DNA of 64,000 nt, taken from positions 1-64,000 of the forward strand of contig NZ_JAGJEH010000020.1 of assembly GCF_018100925.1 (NCBI RefSeq), read 5' to 3'. Of this stretch, positions 8,027 to 17,503 are shown piece by piece (the first letter of the stretch is position 1; the number at the start of each line of letters is the position of its first letter). The translations under genes were made by a program, and so were the position numbers. The notes under the pieces are model-generated. The model ran no database searches. It was not told the origin of the DNA and worked only from the letters and a program-made list of their open reading frames with translations. This stretch comes from Pseudoalteromonas luteoviolacea. Lineage in GTDB: Bacteria > Pseudomonadota > Gammaproteobacteria > Enterobacterales > Alteromonadaceae.

Positions 8027-8443
8027 TTATTTGCGCAACTGGCGAATAACGCGTAGCTGTGCAAGCGCTTCTTCAAGCTGTACAGCTGCTCGATCGTAAT
8101 CAAGGTCAGCAGTAGAACCTGAAGACATTTGCGCTTGAGCTTCACGTCTGGCTTCTTCAGCAGCCTGCTCGTCAAGCTCTTCACCACGGATAGCAACGTC
8201 CGCTAGAACAGTTACCGTCTTAGGTTGAACTTCAAGCGTACCGCCTGCAACGTAGATGATCTCTTCAGCACCATCTTCTTTAACCAAACGAACCATACCA
8301 GGTTTTAGGCCAGTCAGGAGTGGCGCGTGGCCAGGGTGAATACCTAATTCACCTTCACTACCTGTTACTTGAATCGTTGCAACAGCACCAGAGAAAACAC
8401 TCTGTTCTGCGCTAACTACGTCAAGTTGTACTGTCATTGCCAT
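8027..8443 (-). CDS. atpC: F1 ATP synthase epsilon subunit
   Basis: This 138-residue central-stalk subunit of F1 couples rotation to catalysis and can inhibit ATP hydrolysis. It matches the E. coli protein from the start (MAMTVQLDVVSAEQ) through GSEGELGIHPGHAPLLT and ends in a helical region with LRVIRQLRK. The length equals the family norm of about 139. It is the last gene of the operon, 13 bases after atpD. Confidence 0.97.
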   Translation of the reverse strand: MAMTVQLDVVSAEQSVFSGAVATIQVTGSEGELGIHPGHAPLLTGLKPGMVRLVKEDGAEEIIYVAGGTLEVQPKTVTVLADVAIRGEELDEQAAEEARREAQAQMSSGSTADLDYDRAAVQLEEALAQLRVIRQLRK

Positions 8444-8456
8444 AACAACCTCCTAA

Positions 8457-9842
8457 TTACATGTTTTTAGCTTTATCAACTGCTTCGTCGATTGAGCCAA
8501 CCATGTAGAATGCCTGCTCAGGCATATCATCGTAATCACCGTTTAGGATGCCCTTAAAGCCAGAGATTGTGTCTTTAAGAGATACGTATTTACCAGGTGC
8601 ACCAGTGAATACCTCAGCAACGAAGAACGGCTGAGATAGGAAACGCTGGATTTTACGTGCGCGAGATACAACTTGCTTATCTTCATCAGATAGCTCGTCC
8701 ATACCTAGGATCGCGATGATGTCTTTCAGCTCTTTATAACGCTGAAGTACAGTCTGAACGCCACGTGCAGTCTCATAGTGTTCGTTACCGATTACTTGAG
8801 GATCTAGCTGACGTGAAGTTGAATCTAGTGGGTCTACCGCAGGGTAGATACCTAGAGACGCGATGTCACGTGAAAGTACTACTGTTGCGTCAAGGTGCGC
8901 GAACGTTGTAGCTGGCGATGGGTCAGTCAAGTCATCCGCAGGTACGTATACCGCTTGGATTGAAGTGATTGAACCAGTCTTAGTTGATGCGATACGCTCC
9001 TGTAGTACACCCATCTCTTCTGCAAGAGTTGGCTGGTAACCTACCGCTGAAGGCATACGACCTAGTAGTGCTGATACCTCAGTACCTGCAAGAGTATAAC
9101 GGTAGATGTTATCTACGAAGAAAAGTACGTCACGACCTTCGTCACGGAACTTCTCAGCCATAGTTAGACCCGTTAGTGCAACACGTAGACGGTTACCCGG
9201 TGGCTCGTTCATCTGACCATATACTAGAGATACTTTGTCTAGTACGTTTGAGTCGTTCATCTCATGGTAGAAATCGTTACCCTCACGAGTACGCTCACCA
9301 ACACCTGCGAATACAGAGTAACCGCTGTGCTCGATTGCGATGTTACGGATAAGTTCCATCATGTTTACGGTTTTACCTACACCGGCACCACCGAATAGAC
9401 CAACTTTACCACCTTTCGCGAACGGACATACAAGGTCGATTACCTTGATACCTGTTTCAAGTAGCTCAACTGAACTTGATTGATCTTCGTATGAAGGCGC
9501 AGCACGGTGAATTGACATACGCTCTTCTTCACCAATTGGACCTGCTTCATCGATAGGCTGACCAAGTACGTCCATGATACGACCTAGGGTCTTTGTACCA
9601 ACTGGAACCTTGATTGGCTCACCTGTGCCTTCTACTGAGATACCACGACGTAGACCGTCAGTAGTACCAAGTGCGATACCACGTACCACACCGCCACCTA
9701 GCTGCTGTTGCACTTCTAGTGTCAAACCAGCTAGGTCGCCTTCTGTAACTTTTAGTGCGTCATATACGGCTGGCACGTTGTCTTGTGGGAACTCAATGTC
9801 CACAACGGCGCCGATAATTTGGACGACCTTACCTAAACTCAT
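8457..9842 (-). CDS. atpD: F1 ATP synthase beta subunit
   Basis: This 461-residue catalytic subunit of F1 is where ATP is made and split. Walker A is GGAGVGKT near residue 150, followed by the catalytic-region GERTREGNDFYHEM and the beta-type signature PAVDPLDSTSR. It is bounded by atpG and atpC and is full length. The reverse strand shows long open frames, which are shadows of its biased codon use. Confidence 0.98.
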   Translation of the reverse strand: MSLGKVVQIIGAVVDIEFPQDNVPAVYDALKVTEGDLAGLTLEVQQQLGGGVVRGIALGTTDGLRRGISVEGTGEPIKVPVGTKTLGRIMDVLGQPIDEAGPIGEEERMSIHRAAPSYEDQSSSVELLETGIKVIDLVCPFAKGGKVGLFGGAGVGKTVNMMELIRNIAIEHSGYSVFAGVGERTREGNDFYHEMNDSNVLDKVSLVYGQMNEPPGNRLRVALTGLTMAEKFRDEGRDVLFFVDNIYRYTLAGTEVSALLGRMPSAVGYQPTLAEEMGVLQERIASTKTGSITSIQAVYVPADDLTDPSPATTFAHLDATVVLSRDIASLGIYPAVDPLDSTSRQLDPQVIGNEHYETARGVQTVLQRYKELKDIIAILGMDELSDEDKQVVSRARKIQRFLSQPFFVAEVFTGAPGKYVSLKDTISGFKGILNGDYDDMPEQAFYMVGSIDEAVDKAKNM

Positions 9843-9874
9843 GTCTATTCCTCTCGTTAAACTTTGCCGAAGCG

Positions 9875-10735
9875 TTATACAGCAGCCGAACCGCCAACAA
9901 TCTCACTGATCTCTTGTGTGATTGCAGCCTGACGTGCTTTGTTGTAAACAAGTTGCAGCTCATCCATTAGGTCGCCTGCGTTATCAGTTGCGGCTTTCAT
10001 CGCAACCATACGGGCAGCCTGTTCAGATGCAGCATTTTCTACTACACCCTGGTACACCTGAGACTCAATGAAACGTACCAATAGCGTCTCTAGAATCGCT
10101 TCTGGGCTCGGCTCATATAAGTAATCCCAAGCGTGGGCTGATACTTCTTCTTCAGCTTTTGGCAAAGGTAATAACTGTTCGATCGTTGGCTCTTGCTTCA
10201 TCGTGTTAACGAATTTGTTGTACACAACGAACAAGCGGTCAATTTTACCTTCAGCAAATGCATCTAGCATTACTTTTACAGGACCAATTACATCCTGAAT
10301 TGAAGGTGCATCTCCAAGACCCGCTTTTTTAGCGAGTAACTCACCGCCAAAACGTTGGAAGAAACCAGCTGCCTTGCTACCTAAAGTAGCAAATTCGGCA
10401 TCAACGCCTTTATCTTTCCACGCTTTAACGTCTTGTGTGATTTTCTTAAACTCATTTGAGTTCAAGCCACCACATAGACCACGGTCAGTTGAGATAACAA
10501 TATAACCAACTCGCTTTACATCACGGTCCTCAAGGAACGGGTGATGAAAGTCAAGATTTGCTTGAGCAACACGACCGATCACTTTGCGTAAGTTCTCAGC
10601 GTATGGACGGCTTGACGCCACACGGTCTTGTGCCTTCTTCATTTTAGAAGCGGCAACCATTTCCATCGCGCTGGTGATCTTCTGAGTATTCTTAATACTC
10701 CCGATCTTGCTTTTTATCTCTTTTCCGCTGGCCAT
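9875..10735 (-). CDS. atpG: F1 ATP synthase gamma subunit
   Basis: This 286-residue rotor shaft of F1 has the N-terminal helix KSKIGSIKNTQKITSAMEMV and the C-terminal helix MKAATDNAGDLMDELQLVYNK that form the coiled coil inside the alpha/beta ring, both nearly identical to family consensus. Its length matches E. coli (287). It lies between atpA and atpD, 32 bases from the latter. Confidence 0.97.
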   Translation of the reverse strand: MASGKEIKSKIGSIKNTQKITSAMEMVAASKMKKAQDRVASSRPYAENLRKVIGRVAQANLDFHHPFLEDRDVKRVGYIVISTDRGLCGGLNSNEFKKITQDVKAWKDKGVDAEFATLGSKAAGFFQRFGGELLAKKAGLGDAPSIQDVIGPVKVMLDAFAEGKIDRLFVVYNKFVNTMKQEPTIEQLLPLPKAEEEVSAHAWDYLYEPSPEAILETLLVRFIESQVYQGVVENAASEQAARMVAMKAATDNAGDLMDELQLVYNKARQAAITQEISEIVGGSAAV

Positions 10736-10784
10736 GACTCTCTCTCCGAATCAGTGGTGACCGAAGTCACCATGAATAACTAAA

Positions 10785-12326
10785 TTACCAAGTTTGCGTC
10801 GACTTGAACTTCTCTAGAAGCTCTTTAAGTTGCGCTTCAATCTCAGCGTTGTAGTTACCAGTTTCGTTGATTTGAGTCATCAGCGCTGCGTATGTGCTGT
10901 TTGCAAAACCAATTAGGCCTTCTTCGAAATCACCAATCTTGTTGATTTCGATGTCTTGTAGGAAGCCCTTCTCAGCTGCAAATAGAGACAGAGACATTTC
11001 AGCAACAGACATAGGTGCGTATTGCTTCTGCTTCATTAGCTCTGTTACGCGCTCACCGTGCTCAAGCTGTGCACGTGTTGCATCGTCAAGATCAGAAGCG
11101 AACTGAGAGAACGCTGCTAGTTCACGGTACTGAGCTAGTGCTAGACGGATACCACCACCTAGTTTCTTAACGATTTTCGTTTGCGCTGCACCACCTACAC
11201 GAGATACCGAGATACCAGCGTTAACAGCTGGACGGATACCTGCGTTGAATAAGTCAGTTTCTAGGAAGATCTGACCATCGGTGATTGAGATAACGTTAGT
11301 AGGTACGAATGCAGAAACGTCACCACCTTGAGTTTCAATGATTGGCAATGCCGTCAATGAACCTGTTTTACCTTTCACTTCACCATTAGTGAACTTCTCA
11401 ACGTAATCAGCGTTTACACGTGATGCACGCTCTAGAAGACGTGAGTGAAGGTAGAATACGTCACCTGGGTATGCTTCACGACCTGGTGGACGCTTAAGTA
11501 GTAGTGAGATCTGACGGTAAGCAACAGCTTGCTTAGACAGATCATCATATACGATTAGCGCGTCTTCACCGCGGTCACGGAAGTATTCACCCATAGTACA
11601 ACCAGCAAATGGCGCTAGGTATTGTAGCGCTGCTGATTCTGAAGCAGATGCAACAACAACGATTGTGTTTTCAAGTGCACCGTGCTCTTCTAATTTACGT
11701 ACTACGTTTGCGATAGTAGATGCTTTTTGACCAACCGCTACGTACACACACTTAACGCCTGTGTCTTTTTGGTTGATGATAGCATCGATAGCAAGTGCAG
11801 TTTTACCAGTCTGACGGTCACCGATAACTAGCTCACGCTGACCACGACCAACTGGGATCATCGCATCGATAGACTTATAACCAGTTTGTACTGGCTCGTC
11901 TACTGATTGACGCTCGATTACACCTGGTGCAATTTTTTCAACTGGTTCGAAACCATCGTTGTCTAGTGCACCTTTACCATCGATTGGTGCACCTAGAGTG
12001 TTAACAACACGACCTAGTAGACCACGGCCTACTGGTACTTCAAGGATACGACCTGTAGATTGTACTTTTACGCCTTCTTTAAGGTCTGCGTAAGGACCCA
12101 TAACTACCGCACCTACTGAGTCACGCTCGAGGTTCAATGCGATAGCATAACGGTTGCCAGGAAGCTCGATCATCTCACCTTGCATACAGTCAGCTAGACC
12201 GTGGATGCGGATGATACCGTCAGTAACAGATACGATAGTACCTTCGTTACGTGCTTCACTTACAACTTCAAACTGCTCAATACGCTGCTTGATCAGTGCA
12301 GAAATTTCTGTGGAATTAAGTTGCAT
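10785..12326 (-). CDS. atpA: F1 ATP synthase alpha subunit
   Basis: This 513-residue non-catalytic nucleotide-binding subunit of F1 starts MQLNSTEISALIKQRIEQFE, as in E. coli, and has Walker A GDRQTGKT near residue 170 plus the PAVNAGISVSRVGGAAQ signature. Its length equals the E. coli protein. It is transcribed between atpH (14 bases upstream) and atpG. Confidence 0.98.
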   Translation of the reverse strand: MQLNSTEISALIKQRIEQFEVVSEARNEGTIVSVTDGIIRIHGLADCMQGEMIELPGNRYAIALNLERDSVGAVVMGPYADLKEGVKVQSTGRILEVPVGRGLLGRVVNTLGAPIDGKGALDNDGFEPVEKIAPGVIERQSVDEPVQTGYKSIDAMIPVGRGQRELVIGDRQTGKTALAIDAIINQKDTGVKCVYVAVGQKASTIANVVRKLEEHGALENTIVVVASASESAALQYLAPFAGCTMGEYFRDRGEDALIVYDDLSKQAVAYRQISLLLKRPPGREAYPGDVFYLHSRLLERASRVNADYVEKFTNGEVKGKTGSLTALPIIETQGGDVSAFVPTNVISITDGQIFLETDLFNAGIRPAVNAGISVSRVGGAAQTKIVKKLGGGIRLALAQYRELAAFSQFASDLDDATRAQLEHGERVTELMKQKQYAPMSVAEMSLSLFAAEKGFLQDIEINKIGDFEEGLIGFANSTYAALMTQINETGNYNAEIEAQLKELLEKFKSTQTW

Positions 12327-12340
12327 GCTCTTTTTCCCAA

Positions 12341-12874
12341 TTACGATTGTAGCGACACTGCTAAGCGGTCTAATTTACCGCGTACGCTACCGTCAATTAC
12401 GGTATCGCCAGCCTTAATAACCAAACCGCTTACCACGGTTTCATCGATGCTACAATTCAGCTTAACTTTGCGTGCGAAACGTTTCTCTAACGCAGCGCCC
12501 AATTTATCTTGCTGCTCTTGCGCAAGTTCAGTTGCAGAAACCACGTCAACGTCAATTTCTTTGTCATAATCTGCTTTAAATTCAGCAAATAATTCAGCAA
12601 CTGCAGGGACTGCAGATAAACGCTCATTTTCGGCCATCAGCTTGATAAGATTTTGACCTTGCTCGTCGAGTTGTTCAGCACATAGCTTGATAATGATTTC
12701 AGACTGTTCAGCCTGAGTAGCGATGCTACCCAGTAACGCCTGAACCTGTTCATCGCTGGTCACTTGACCCGCGAAGAACAGCATTTCATTCCAAGCTTCA
12801 ACTGTGCCTTTTTCAACAGCAAGTTCAAAAGCCGCTTTAGCGTATGGGCGAGCGATAGTAGTCAATTCAGACAT
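12341..12874 (-). CDS. atpH: F1 ATP synthase delta subunit
   Basis: This subunit sits on top of F1 and ties it to the b-subunit stator. The start at 12874 (MSELTTIARPYAKAAFELA) gives 177 residues, the E. coli length, and is eight bases from GGAGG. The ATG two codons earlier (12880) is too close to that ribosome-binding site. The C-terminal half holds the typical VVSGLVIKAGDTVIDGSVRGKL. Confidence 0.95.
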   Translation of the reverse strand: MSELTTIARPYAKAAFELAVEKGTVEAWNEMLFFAGQVTSDEQVQALLGSIATQAEQSEIIIKLCAEQLDEQGQNLIKLMAENERLSAVPAVAELFAEFKADYDKEIDVDVVSATELAQEQQDKLGAALEKRFARKVKLNCSIDETVVSGLVIKAGDTVIDGSVRGKLDRLAVSLQS

Positions 12875-12890
12875 GCTCATACCCTCCTAA

Positions 12891-13361
12891 TTAAAGCTCA
12901 GCAACTAGCTTATCAACGATATCGCTGTGTGCGTCTTGATTGATTTCACGCTCTAAAATCTTTTCTGCGCCAACCAAAGCCAGACTAGCTACTTGAGTAC
13001 GTAGCTCTTCTTTCACACGGTTACGCTCTGTTTCGATTTCAGAGTGTCCTTGAGCAATAATCTTCTCACGCTCTTGTTGACCACGAATAGTTTCTTCGTC
13101 AACGATAAGCGCAGCACGCTTTTTAGCTTGCTCAATGATTTCAGCCGCTTGAGTCTTTGCTTCTTTAAGCTGCTCAGCAGCTTTTTCACGCGCTTGCTCA
13201 AGATCTTTTTCAGCTTTATCAGAGGCAGCTAAACCATCTTCAATTTTCTTCTGGCGAGCTTCAATTGCACTATTTAGCGGTGGCCATACGTATTTCATAC
13301 AGAAAAGTACGAATACCGTAAATGCAATTAATTCACCTATTAGAGTGGCGTTTAAGTTCAC
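12891..13361 (-). CDS. atpF: Fo ATP synthase b subunit
   Basis: The stator stalk subunit has 156 residues, as in E. coli. One N-terminal membrane helix (LIGELIAFTVFVLFCMKYVW) is followed by a long charged amphipathic helix (about 30-150) that dimerises. The Lys/Glu-rich coiled coil produces long shadow frames on both strands. It lies between atpE and atpH, 16 bases from the latter. Confidence 0.96.
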   Translation of the reverse strand: MNLNATLIGELIAFTVFVLFCMKYVWPPLNSAIEARQKKIEDGLAASDKAEKDLEQAREKAAEQLKEAKTQAAEIIEQAKKRAALIVDEETIRGQQEREKIIAQGHSEIETERNRVKEELRTQVASLALVGAEKILEREINQDAHSDIVDKLVAEL

Positions 13362-13412
13362 GACCGCTCCTCCTTACTTGACAGTTGTTCGATTCAGCTA
13401 TTGTCTAAAAAA

Positions 13413-13646
13413 TTAAAGCGCGAACAACATGTACATAGCGATACCAACACCGATCATCGCTACCGCATCGATTAGACCAGCAAGGATGAACATTTTAACT
13501 TGTAGTGAAGGTGCAAGCTCAGGCTGACGAGCACATGCTTCTAGGAATTTACCACCCATGTTACCGAAGCCGATAGCAGTACCGATAGCACCGAAGCCGA
13601 TAAGTAAAGCAACAGCGATAAGCTTAAGACCTAATACTAGTTCCAT
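13413..13646 (-). CDS. atpE: Fo ATP synthase c subunit
   Basis: This 77-residue hairpin of two membrane helices forms the proton-driven rotor ring. The polar loop is ARQPE and the ion-carrying carboxylate is Asp60 in LAGLIDAVAMIG. No sodium-type Gln/Glu-Ser pattern is seen, so proton coupling is expected. The ATG at 13646 follows GGAGAAAAAA. An in-frame TTG four codons upstream overlaps that ribosome-binding site and is rejected as the start. Confidence 0.96.
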   Translation of the reverse strand: MELVLGLKLIAVALLIGFGAIGTAIGFGNMGGKFLEACARQPELAPSLQVKMFILAGLIDAVAMIGVGIAMYMLFAL

Positions 13647-13712
13647 TTTTTTCTCCAAAGTTTCATTTGTAAATTAAAGTTAAAGTTAAAAAATCTTTTA
13701 AAAATTATATTC

Positions 13713-14573
13713 TTAGTGGCTATCTTTTGCACTTGCCATGCTCAGGTATACGATCGTAAGCATCATAAATACGAATGCCTGTAGAACGATAACTAAGATG
13801 TGGAAAGCAGCCCAGATAAAGTGCAGTGGTAACTGCATTAAGCCAATTGCACCGATCAAGATGAAGATCATTTCACCCGCGTACAGGTTACCGAACAAAC
13901 GCAGTGCTAGCGAGAAAGGCTTAGCAAATAGCGCGATAGTTTCAAGTAACAAGTTACAAGGGATAAGGAAAATCATACCAATCTTGTTTTTAGTGCTGAA
14001 CGGGTGAAGTGTTAGCTCAGCAATAAAGCCACCGATGCCTTTGATTTTAATTGAATAACCGATCATCAGAAGGAATACGCCGATAGCCAGTGCTGCCGTC
14101 ATATTTAAGTCAGTTGTCGGTACAATTTTCATGTATACATCGTGTGAGTCCATACCAAATGCAGTTTCGCCAACAAAGCCAGCAAATGCAGGTAGGAAAT
14201 CAACAGGAACCAAGTCCATTAAGTTCATTAAGAACACCCAAACAAAAATTGTTAGGGCTAATGGGGCAATCAGCTTGCTGTTACCATGATAAGTATCGCG
14301 TACGTTGTCGCCAACGAACTCAACAATCATCTCAATAAAGCACTGAAATTTGCCAGGTACACCAGTAGTGGATTTTTTAGCGGCGCTTCGGAAGATCCAT
14401 AAAAAAACCAGACCTAAACCGATTGACCATGCGAGGGTATCTACGTGCCATGTCCAGAATCCACTATCCGCACATGCTTTATTGAAGGCAAGACCGGCAT
14501 CGGTCGAGCACATCTTGGCATTGGTCAAGTGGTGCTGAATATGGCTTGATAGAGTAACTTCTTCTGCAGCCAT
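13713..14573 (-). CDS. atpB: Fo ATP synthase a subunit
   Basis: This 286-residue integral membrane subunit forms the proton half-channels. Several hydrophobic helices are visible, and LALRLFGNLYAGEM near residue 220 carries the essential arginine facing the c ring. A final helix lies around 250-275. It lies between atpI (15 bases) and atpE. Confidence 0.96.
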   Translation of the reverse strand: MAAEEVTLSSHIQHHLTNAKMCSTDAGLAFNKACADSGFWTWHVDTLAWSIGLGLVFLWIFRSAAKKSTTGVPGKFQCFIEMIVEFVGDNVRDTYHGNSKLIAPLALTIFVWVFLMNLMDLVPVDFLPAFAGFVGETAFGMDSHDVYMKIVPTTDLNMTAALAIGVFLLMIGYSIKIKGIGGFIAELTLHPFSTKNKIGMIFLIPCNLLLETIALFAKPFSLALRLFGNLYAGEMIFILIGAIGLMQLPLHFIWAAFHILVIVLQAFVFMMLTIVYLSMASAKDSH

Positions 14574-14588
14574 GTTTTATCCCAAAAG

Positions 14589-14969
14589 TTAATGATTAAA
14601 AAAAATCGGTGCTAGCCACTGCGAGAACATCACTAGTATGTAACAGCAGAAAAATGGCAACGCCATGACACTCAAATGTTTAAACGCCAGTGCAAACATG
14701 CAAATGGTTAGCAAAAATTTTAATCCTTTGCCTCGTTTTAACGAGTCATACACTTGATTCGCTTTGCTCGCTCCGACAAATCGAAATGAATACAAAGCAA
14801 ATACTAAATTGGGAAGCACAATAGCAAAGCCGCCAACCAACGCTGACATACCGGCTTGTACTCCCCAACCTACTAAAACTATTACTGCAGCTACTAATGC
14901 TACGATACCCTGAAGCAAGACACCTTTTAATGCGGCGCGTCTATACGGGCCAGCTAACGAATGAGTCAC
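14589..14969 (-). CDS. atpI: ATP synthase accessory protein I
   Basis: This 126-residue small membrane protein with four hydrophobic segments is the first gene of the operon. Known relatives assist c-ring assembly or ion handling and are not part of the finished enzyme. The sequence is weakly conserved, as usual for AtpI. Position and topology carry the assignment. It lies about 50 bases downstream of a strong promoter. Confidence 0.85.
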   Translation of the reverse strand: MTHSLAGPYRRAALKGVLLQGIVALVAAVIVLVGWGVQAGMSALVGGFAIVLPNLVFALYSFRFVGASKANQVYDSLKRGKGLKFLLTICMFALAFKHLSVMALPFFCCYILVMFSQWLAPIFFNH

Positions 14970-15022
14970 TTTATATTAACCTTAATGACGCTAAAATTTA
15001 TCAGGGTATAAAAACTGGCGAA

Positions 15023-15050
15023 ATTATACTGATTTCTGCTCAATTTGCAA
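15023..15050 (-). promoter_or_regulatory. Sigma-70-type promoter of the ATP synthase operon
   Basis: On the minus strand TTGCAA, a 16-base spacer and a perfect TATAAT lie between parB and atpI. Transcription would start near 15016, about 47 bases before the atpI ATG. Confidence 0.75.
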
Positions 15051-15107
15051 CTTGACGCGACGAAATGAGGTATAAATTAAGCACTCAATCCGCCGCAATT
15101 TTGACCT

Positions 15108-16052
15108 TTAGGAGGGTTGTTGTAAATCTGGGTGGATCCGCCCAAGAATACCGTCTAGTTCATCAAGATCTGCGTAGGATATAACCAGCTTTCCTTTGCC
15201 TTTTTGATTGTAGTTGATCTCGACTTTCGCCCCCAAATTTTCTGCAAGCTGTTGCTCTAACAGTTTGACATCGGGGTCTTTTTCCTTTGTTTCTTTTTTA
15301 GCCACAGGCTCTTGCATGGCACGAACCAGCTTTTCGGTCTCACGCACAGTCAGTCCTTTTGCAACCGCAGTGCGAGCAGCCTCTGATTGAGCTTCGCCTT
15401 GTAGTGATAATAGACACCGAGCATGGCCCATTTCTATATCACCATGTTCTAACAAGATTTTTACATCATCATTGAGATTGATTAAACGTAACAAGTTAGT
15501 CACAGTTGTACGTGATTTACCTACAGCATCAGCAACTTGCTGATGGGTTAAATTAAATTCAGTGAGCAATCGATCTAGCGCAACCGCTTCTTCCATGGCG
15601 TTAAGATCTTCACGTTGAATATTTTCTATTAACGCAATCGCTACTGCGGCATCATCTTCCACATCTTTGATAATACACGGGACAACGTCCAACCCAGCAA
15701 GCTGTGAAGCACGCCAACGACGTTCACCCGCAATAATTTCATACTGTTCAGAACTTAGTTGTCTAACGACAATAGGTTGTAACACCCCCTGCGCACGTAT
15801 TGAGTTTGCCAACTCTTCAAGCGCTTGTTCTGACATATCTTTACGCGGTTGATACTTACCACGCTGCAAAAATTCGATCGGCAGTCGCTGTAATTCTTGA
15901 TCTGATGTTTCTGACTGTTGGCTATCAGGGGCTGGTGCCAGCTCTGGAGCTTGCACTTTCGTTTCTTCAGGGGGAGTCATACCTGAAGGTGGCTTAGCAG
16001 AACTTAATAATGCATCTAAGCCTCTACCTAATCCTCTTTTTTTCACCGACAT
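15108..16052 (-). CDS. parB: Chromosome partition protein ParB
   Basis: This 314-residue protein binds parS sites and spreads by CTP-dependent sliding to recruit ParA and condensin. The start MSVKKRGLGRGLDALLS is typical. RGKYQPRKDM and IVAGERRWRA-like EIIAGERRWRASQLAG mark the CTP-binding N-terminal domain, and the helix-turn-helix follows (TEFNLTHQQVADAVGKSRTT). It lies 16 bases after parA. Two perfect parS palindromes are in recF, about 19 kb away. Confidence 0.97.
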   Translation of the reverse strand: MSVKKRGLGRGLDALLSSAKPPSGMTPPEETKVQAPELAPAPDSQQSETSDQELQRLPIEFLQRGKYQPRKDMSEQALEELANSIRAQGVLQPIVVRQLSSEQYEIIAGERRWRASQLAGLDVVPCIIKDVEDDAAVAIALIENIQREDLNAMEEAVALDRLLTEFNLTHQQVADAVGKSRTTVTNLLRLINLNDDVKILLEHGDIEMGHARCLLSLQGEAQSEAARTAVAKGLTVRETEKLVRAMQEPVAKKETKEKDPDVKLLEQQLAENLGAKVEINYNQKGKGKLVISYADLDELDGILGRIHPDLQQPS

Positions 16053-16068
16053 GTTGTTTTTTATCCTC

Positions 16069-16854
16069 TTAAGCTACAGCAGCGGCTTGTTTTTCTTGAC
16101 GGCGTAACATTTCTCCAGCCAGTGCAAGGTATGCTTTGGCACCACTTGACGCACGATCGTAATACATCGCTGGCGCACCAAAACTTGGCGCCTCAGCCAA
16201 GCGCACATTCCTTGGGATCACAGTGCGGTAAACTTTTTCACCAAAATGTTGTTTAAGCTGTTCTGATACATCATTCGCTAATCGATTTCTAGGGTCGTAC
16301 ATGGTACGTAAAATCCCTTCAATTTGCAGTTCAGGGTTAACCAATTTCGACAGCTGCGTGATGGTATCCATCAATGCCGTCAATCCTTCTAATGCATAGT
16401 ACTCACATTGCATCGGCACCATAACAGAATCAGCAGCAGCCATTGCGTTGACGGTTAGCATATTTAATGAAGGAGGACAGTCAATGAAAATAAACTCGTA
16501 GTCGTCTTGAATAGACTCAATGGCGTTACGCAAACGGACTTCACGGGCGAACAGCTCCATCAACTTCACTTCCGCAGCGGTCACATCACCGTTGGCCGAA
16601 ATGAGGTCATACTCACCAGAAGTGTCTGTACAGATCACCTCTTTGATGGGTGTTTCTTCGATCAGCAGATCATAGATAGTTGCCACGTCACTATATTTAT
16701 CAACACCACTGCCCATGGTGGCATTGCCTTGTGGATCCAAATCTATCAGCAGTACTTTTCTTTTCGTTGCCGCCATCGAGGCAGCAAGGTTAACCGCAGT
16801 GGTTGTTTTGCCAACACCACCTTTTTGGTTTGCAATTGCAATGACTCTAGCCAC
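16069..16854 (-). CDS. parA: Chromosome partition ATPase ParA
   Basis: This 261-residue deviant-Walker ATPase moves ParB-parS complexes. KGGVGKTTTAVNLAA at residues about 10-24 is the P-loop with the signature first lysine, and FIFIDCPPSLN is Walker B. It shows the chromosomal (short) ParA form with no N-terminal helix-turn-helix. It is co-transcribed with rsmG upstream (13-base gap) and parB downstream. Confidence 0.97.
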   Translation of the reverse strand: MARVIAIANQKGGVGKTTTAVNLAASMAATKRKVLLIDLDPQGNATMGSGVDKYSDVATIYDLLIEETPIKEVICTDTSGEYDLISANGDVTAAEVKLMELFAREVRLRNAIESIQDDYEFIFIDCPPSLNMLTVNAMAAADSVMVPMQCEYYALEGLTALMDTITQLSKLVNPELQIEGILRTMYDPRNRLANDVSEQLKQHFGEKVYRTVIPRNVRLAEAPSFGAPAMYYDRASSGAKAYLALAGEMLRRQEKQAAAVA

Positions 16855-16867
16855 AGTGTCCTCGAGT

Positions 16868-17488
16868 TTAGTCTTTAGTAAGAATAATTAAATGACGTTC
16901 ACCTTCAAGGTTAGGTACCTGCAAGGTGATATTTTGCTCTAAAGAAATGCCTTCAGGCAGACAATTTAATTCATCTTGCGGATACATTCCTTTCAGTGCA
17001 ACAAATCGTCCTGATGAGTCAATCAAATGTGTACACCATTGCACCATATCTTGCAGGGACGCAAATGCACGACTCAGTACACCGTCTAATTTAACACTTG
17101 GCTGATATTCTTCAACACGAGACTGCACTGGTGTCACGTTTTTTAGTCCAAGCGCATGTTTTACTTGGGTTAAAAAACGTACTCTTTTTCCAAGGCTATC
17201 AAGCAACACAAATTCAGTGTCGGGCAATGCGATCGCCAATACAATACCTGGTAACCCCGGACCCGTGCCAACATCAATATAGTGTTTGCCAGTAAGGTGT
17301 GGTGCAACAACCAGTGAATCCAAGATATGCTTAACCATCATCTCTTTCGGATCACGTACAGAAGTCAGGTTATAGGCTTTATTCCATTTGTCGAGCAACC
17401 CGACATAATCGACAAGCTGCTGTTTTTGATTTTCGGTCAGCGAAATCTCTGTTTCAGCCAACAAAGCATTGAGTTGTTCTAATAACAC
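16868..17488 (-). CDS. rsmG: 16S rRNA m7G527 methyltransferase
   Basis: This 206-residue protein (GidB) methylates G527 of 16S rRNA. The SAM-binding loop is DVGTGPGLPGIVLAIALP near residue 72, and LLDSLGKRVRFL follows. It lies 15 bases after mnmG and just before parA, the order found beside oriC in many gammaproteobacteria. Confidence 0.97.
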   Translation of the reverse strand: MLLEQLNALLAETEISLTENQKQQLVDYVGLLDKWNKAYNLTSVRDPKEMMVKHILDSLVVAPHLTGKHYIDVGTGPGLPGIVLAIALPDTEFVLLDSLGKRVRFLTQVKHALGLKNVTPVQSRVEEYQPSVKLDGVLSRAFASLQDMVQWCTHLIDSSGRFVALKGMYPQDELNCLPEGISLEQNITLQVPNLEGERHLIILTKD

Positions 17489-17503
17489 AGTTTTCCATTG
17501 CTG

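Noticed and set aside
7870..8196. Open frame overlapping the end of atpC in another frame
   Set aside because: Shadow of atpC and the operon terminator; no ribosome-binding site.
8874..8888. parS-like half site TCACGTGAAA inside atpD
   Set aside because: Only one arm matches the palindrome and the bases encode a conserved stretch of the beta subunit.
12201..12569. 122-codon plus-strand frame across the atpA/atpH junction
   Set aside because: Antisense shadow of two conserved essential genes.
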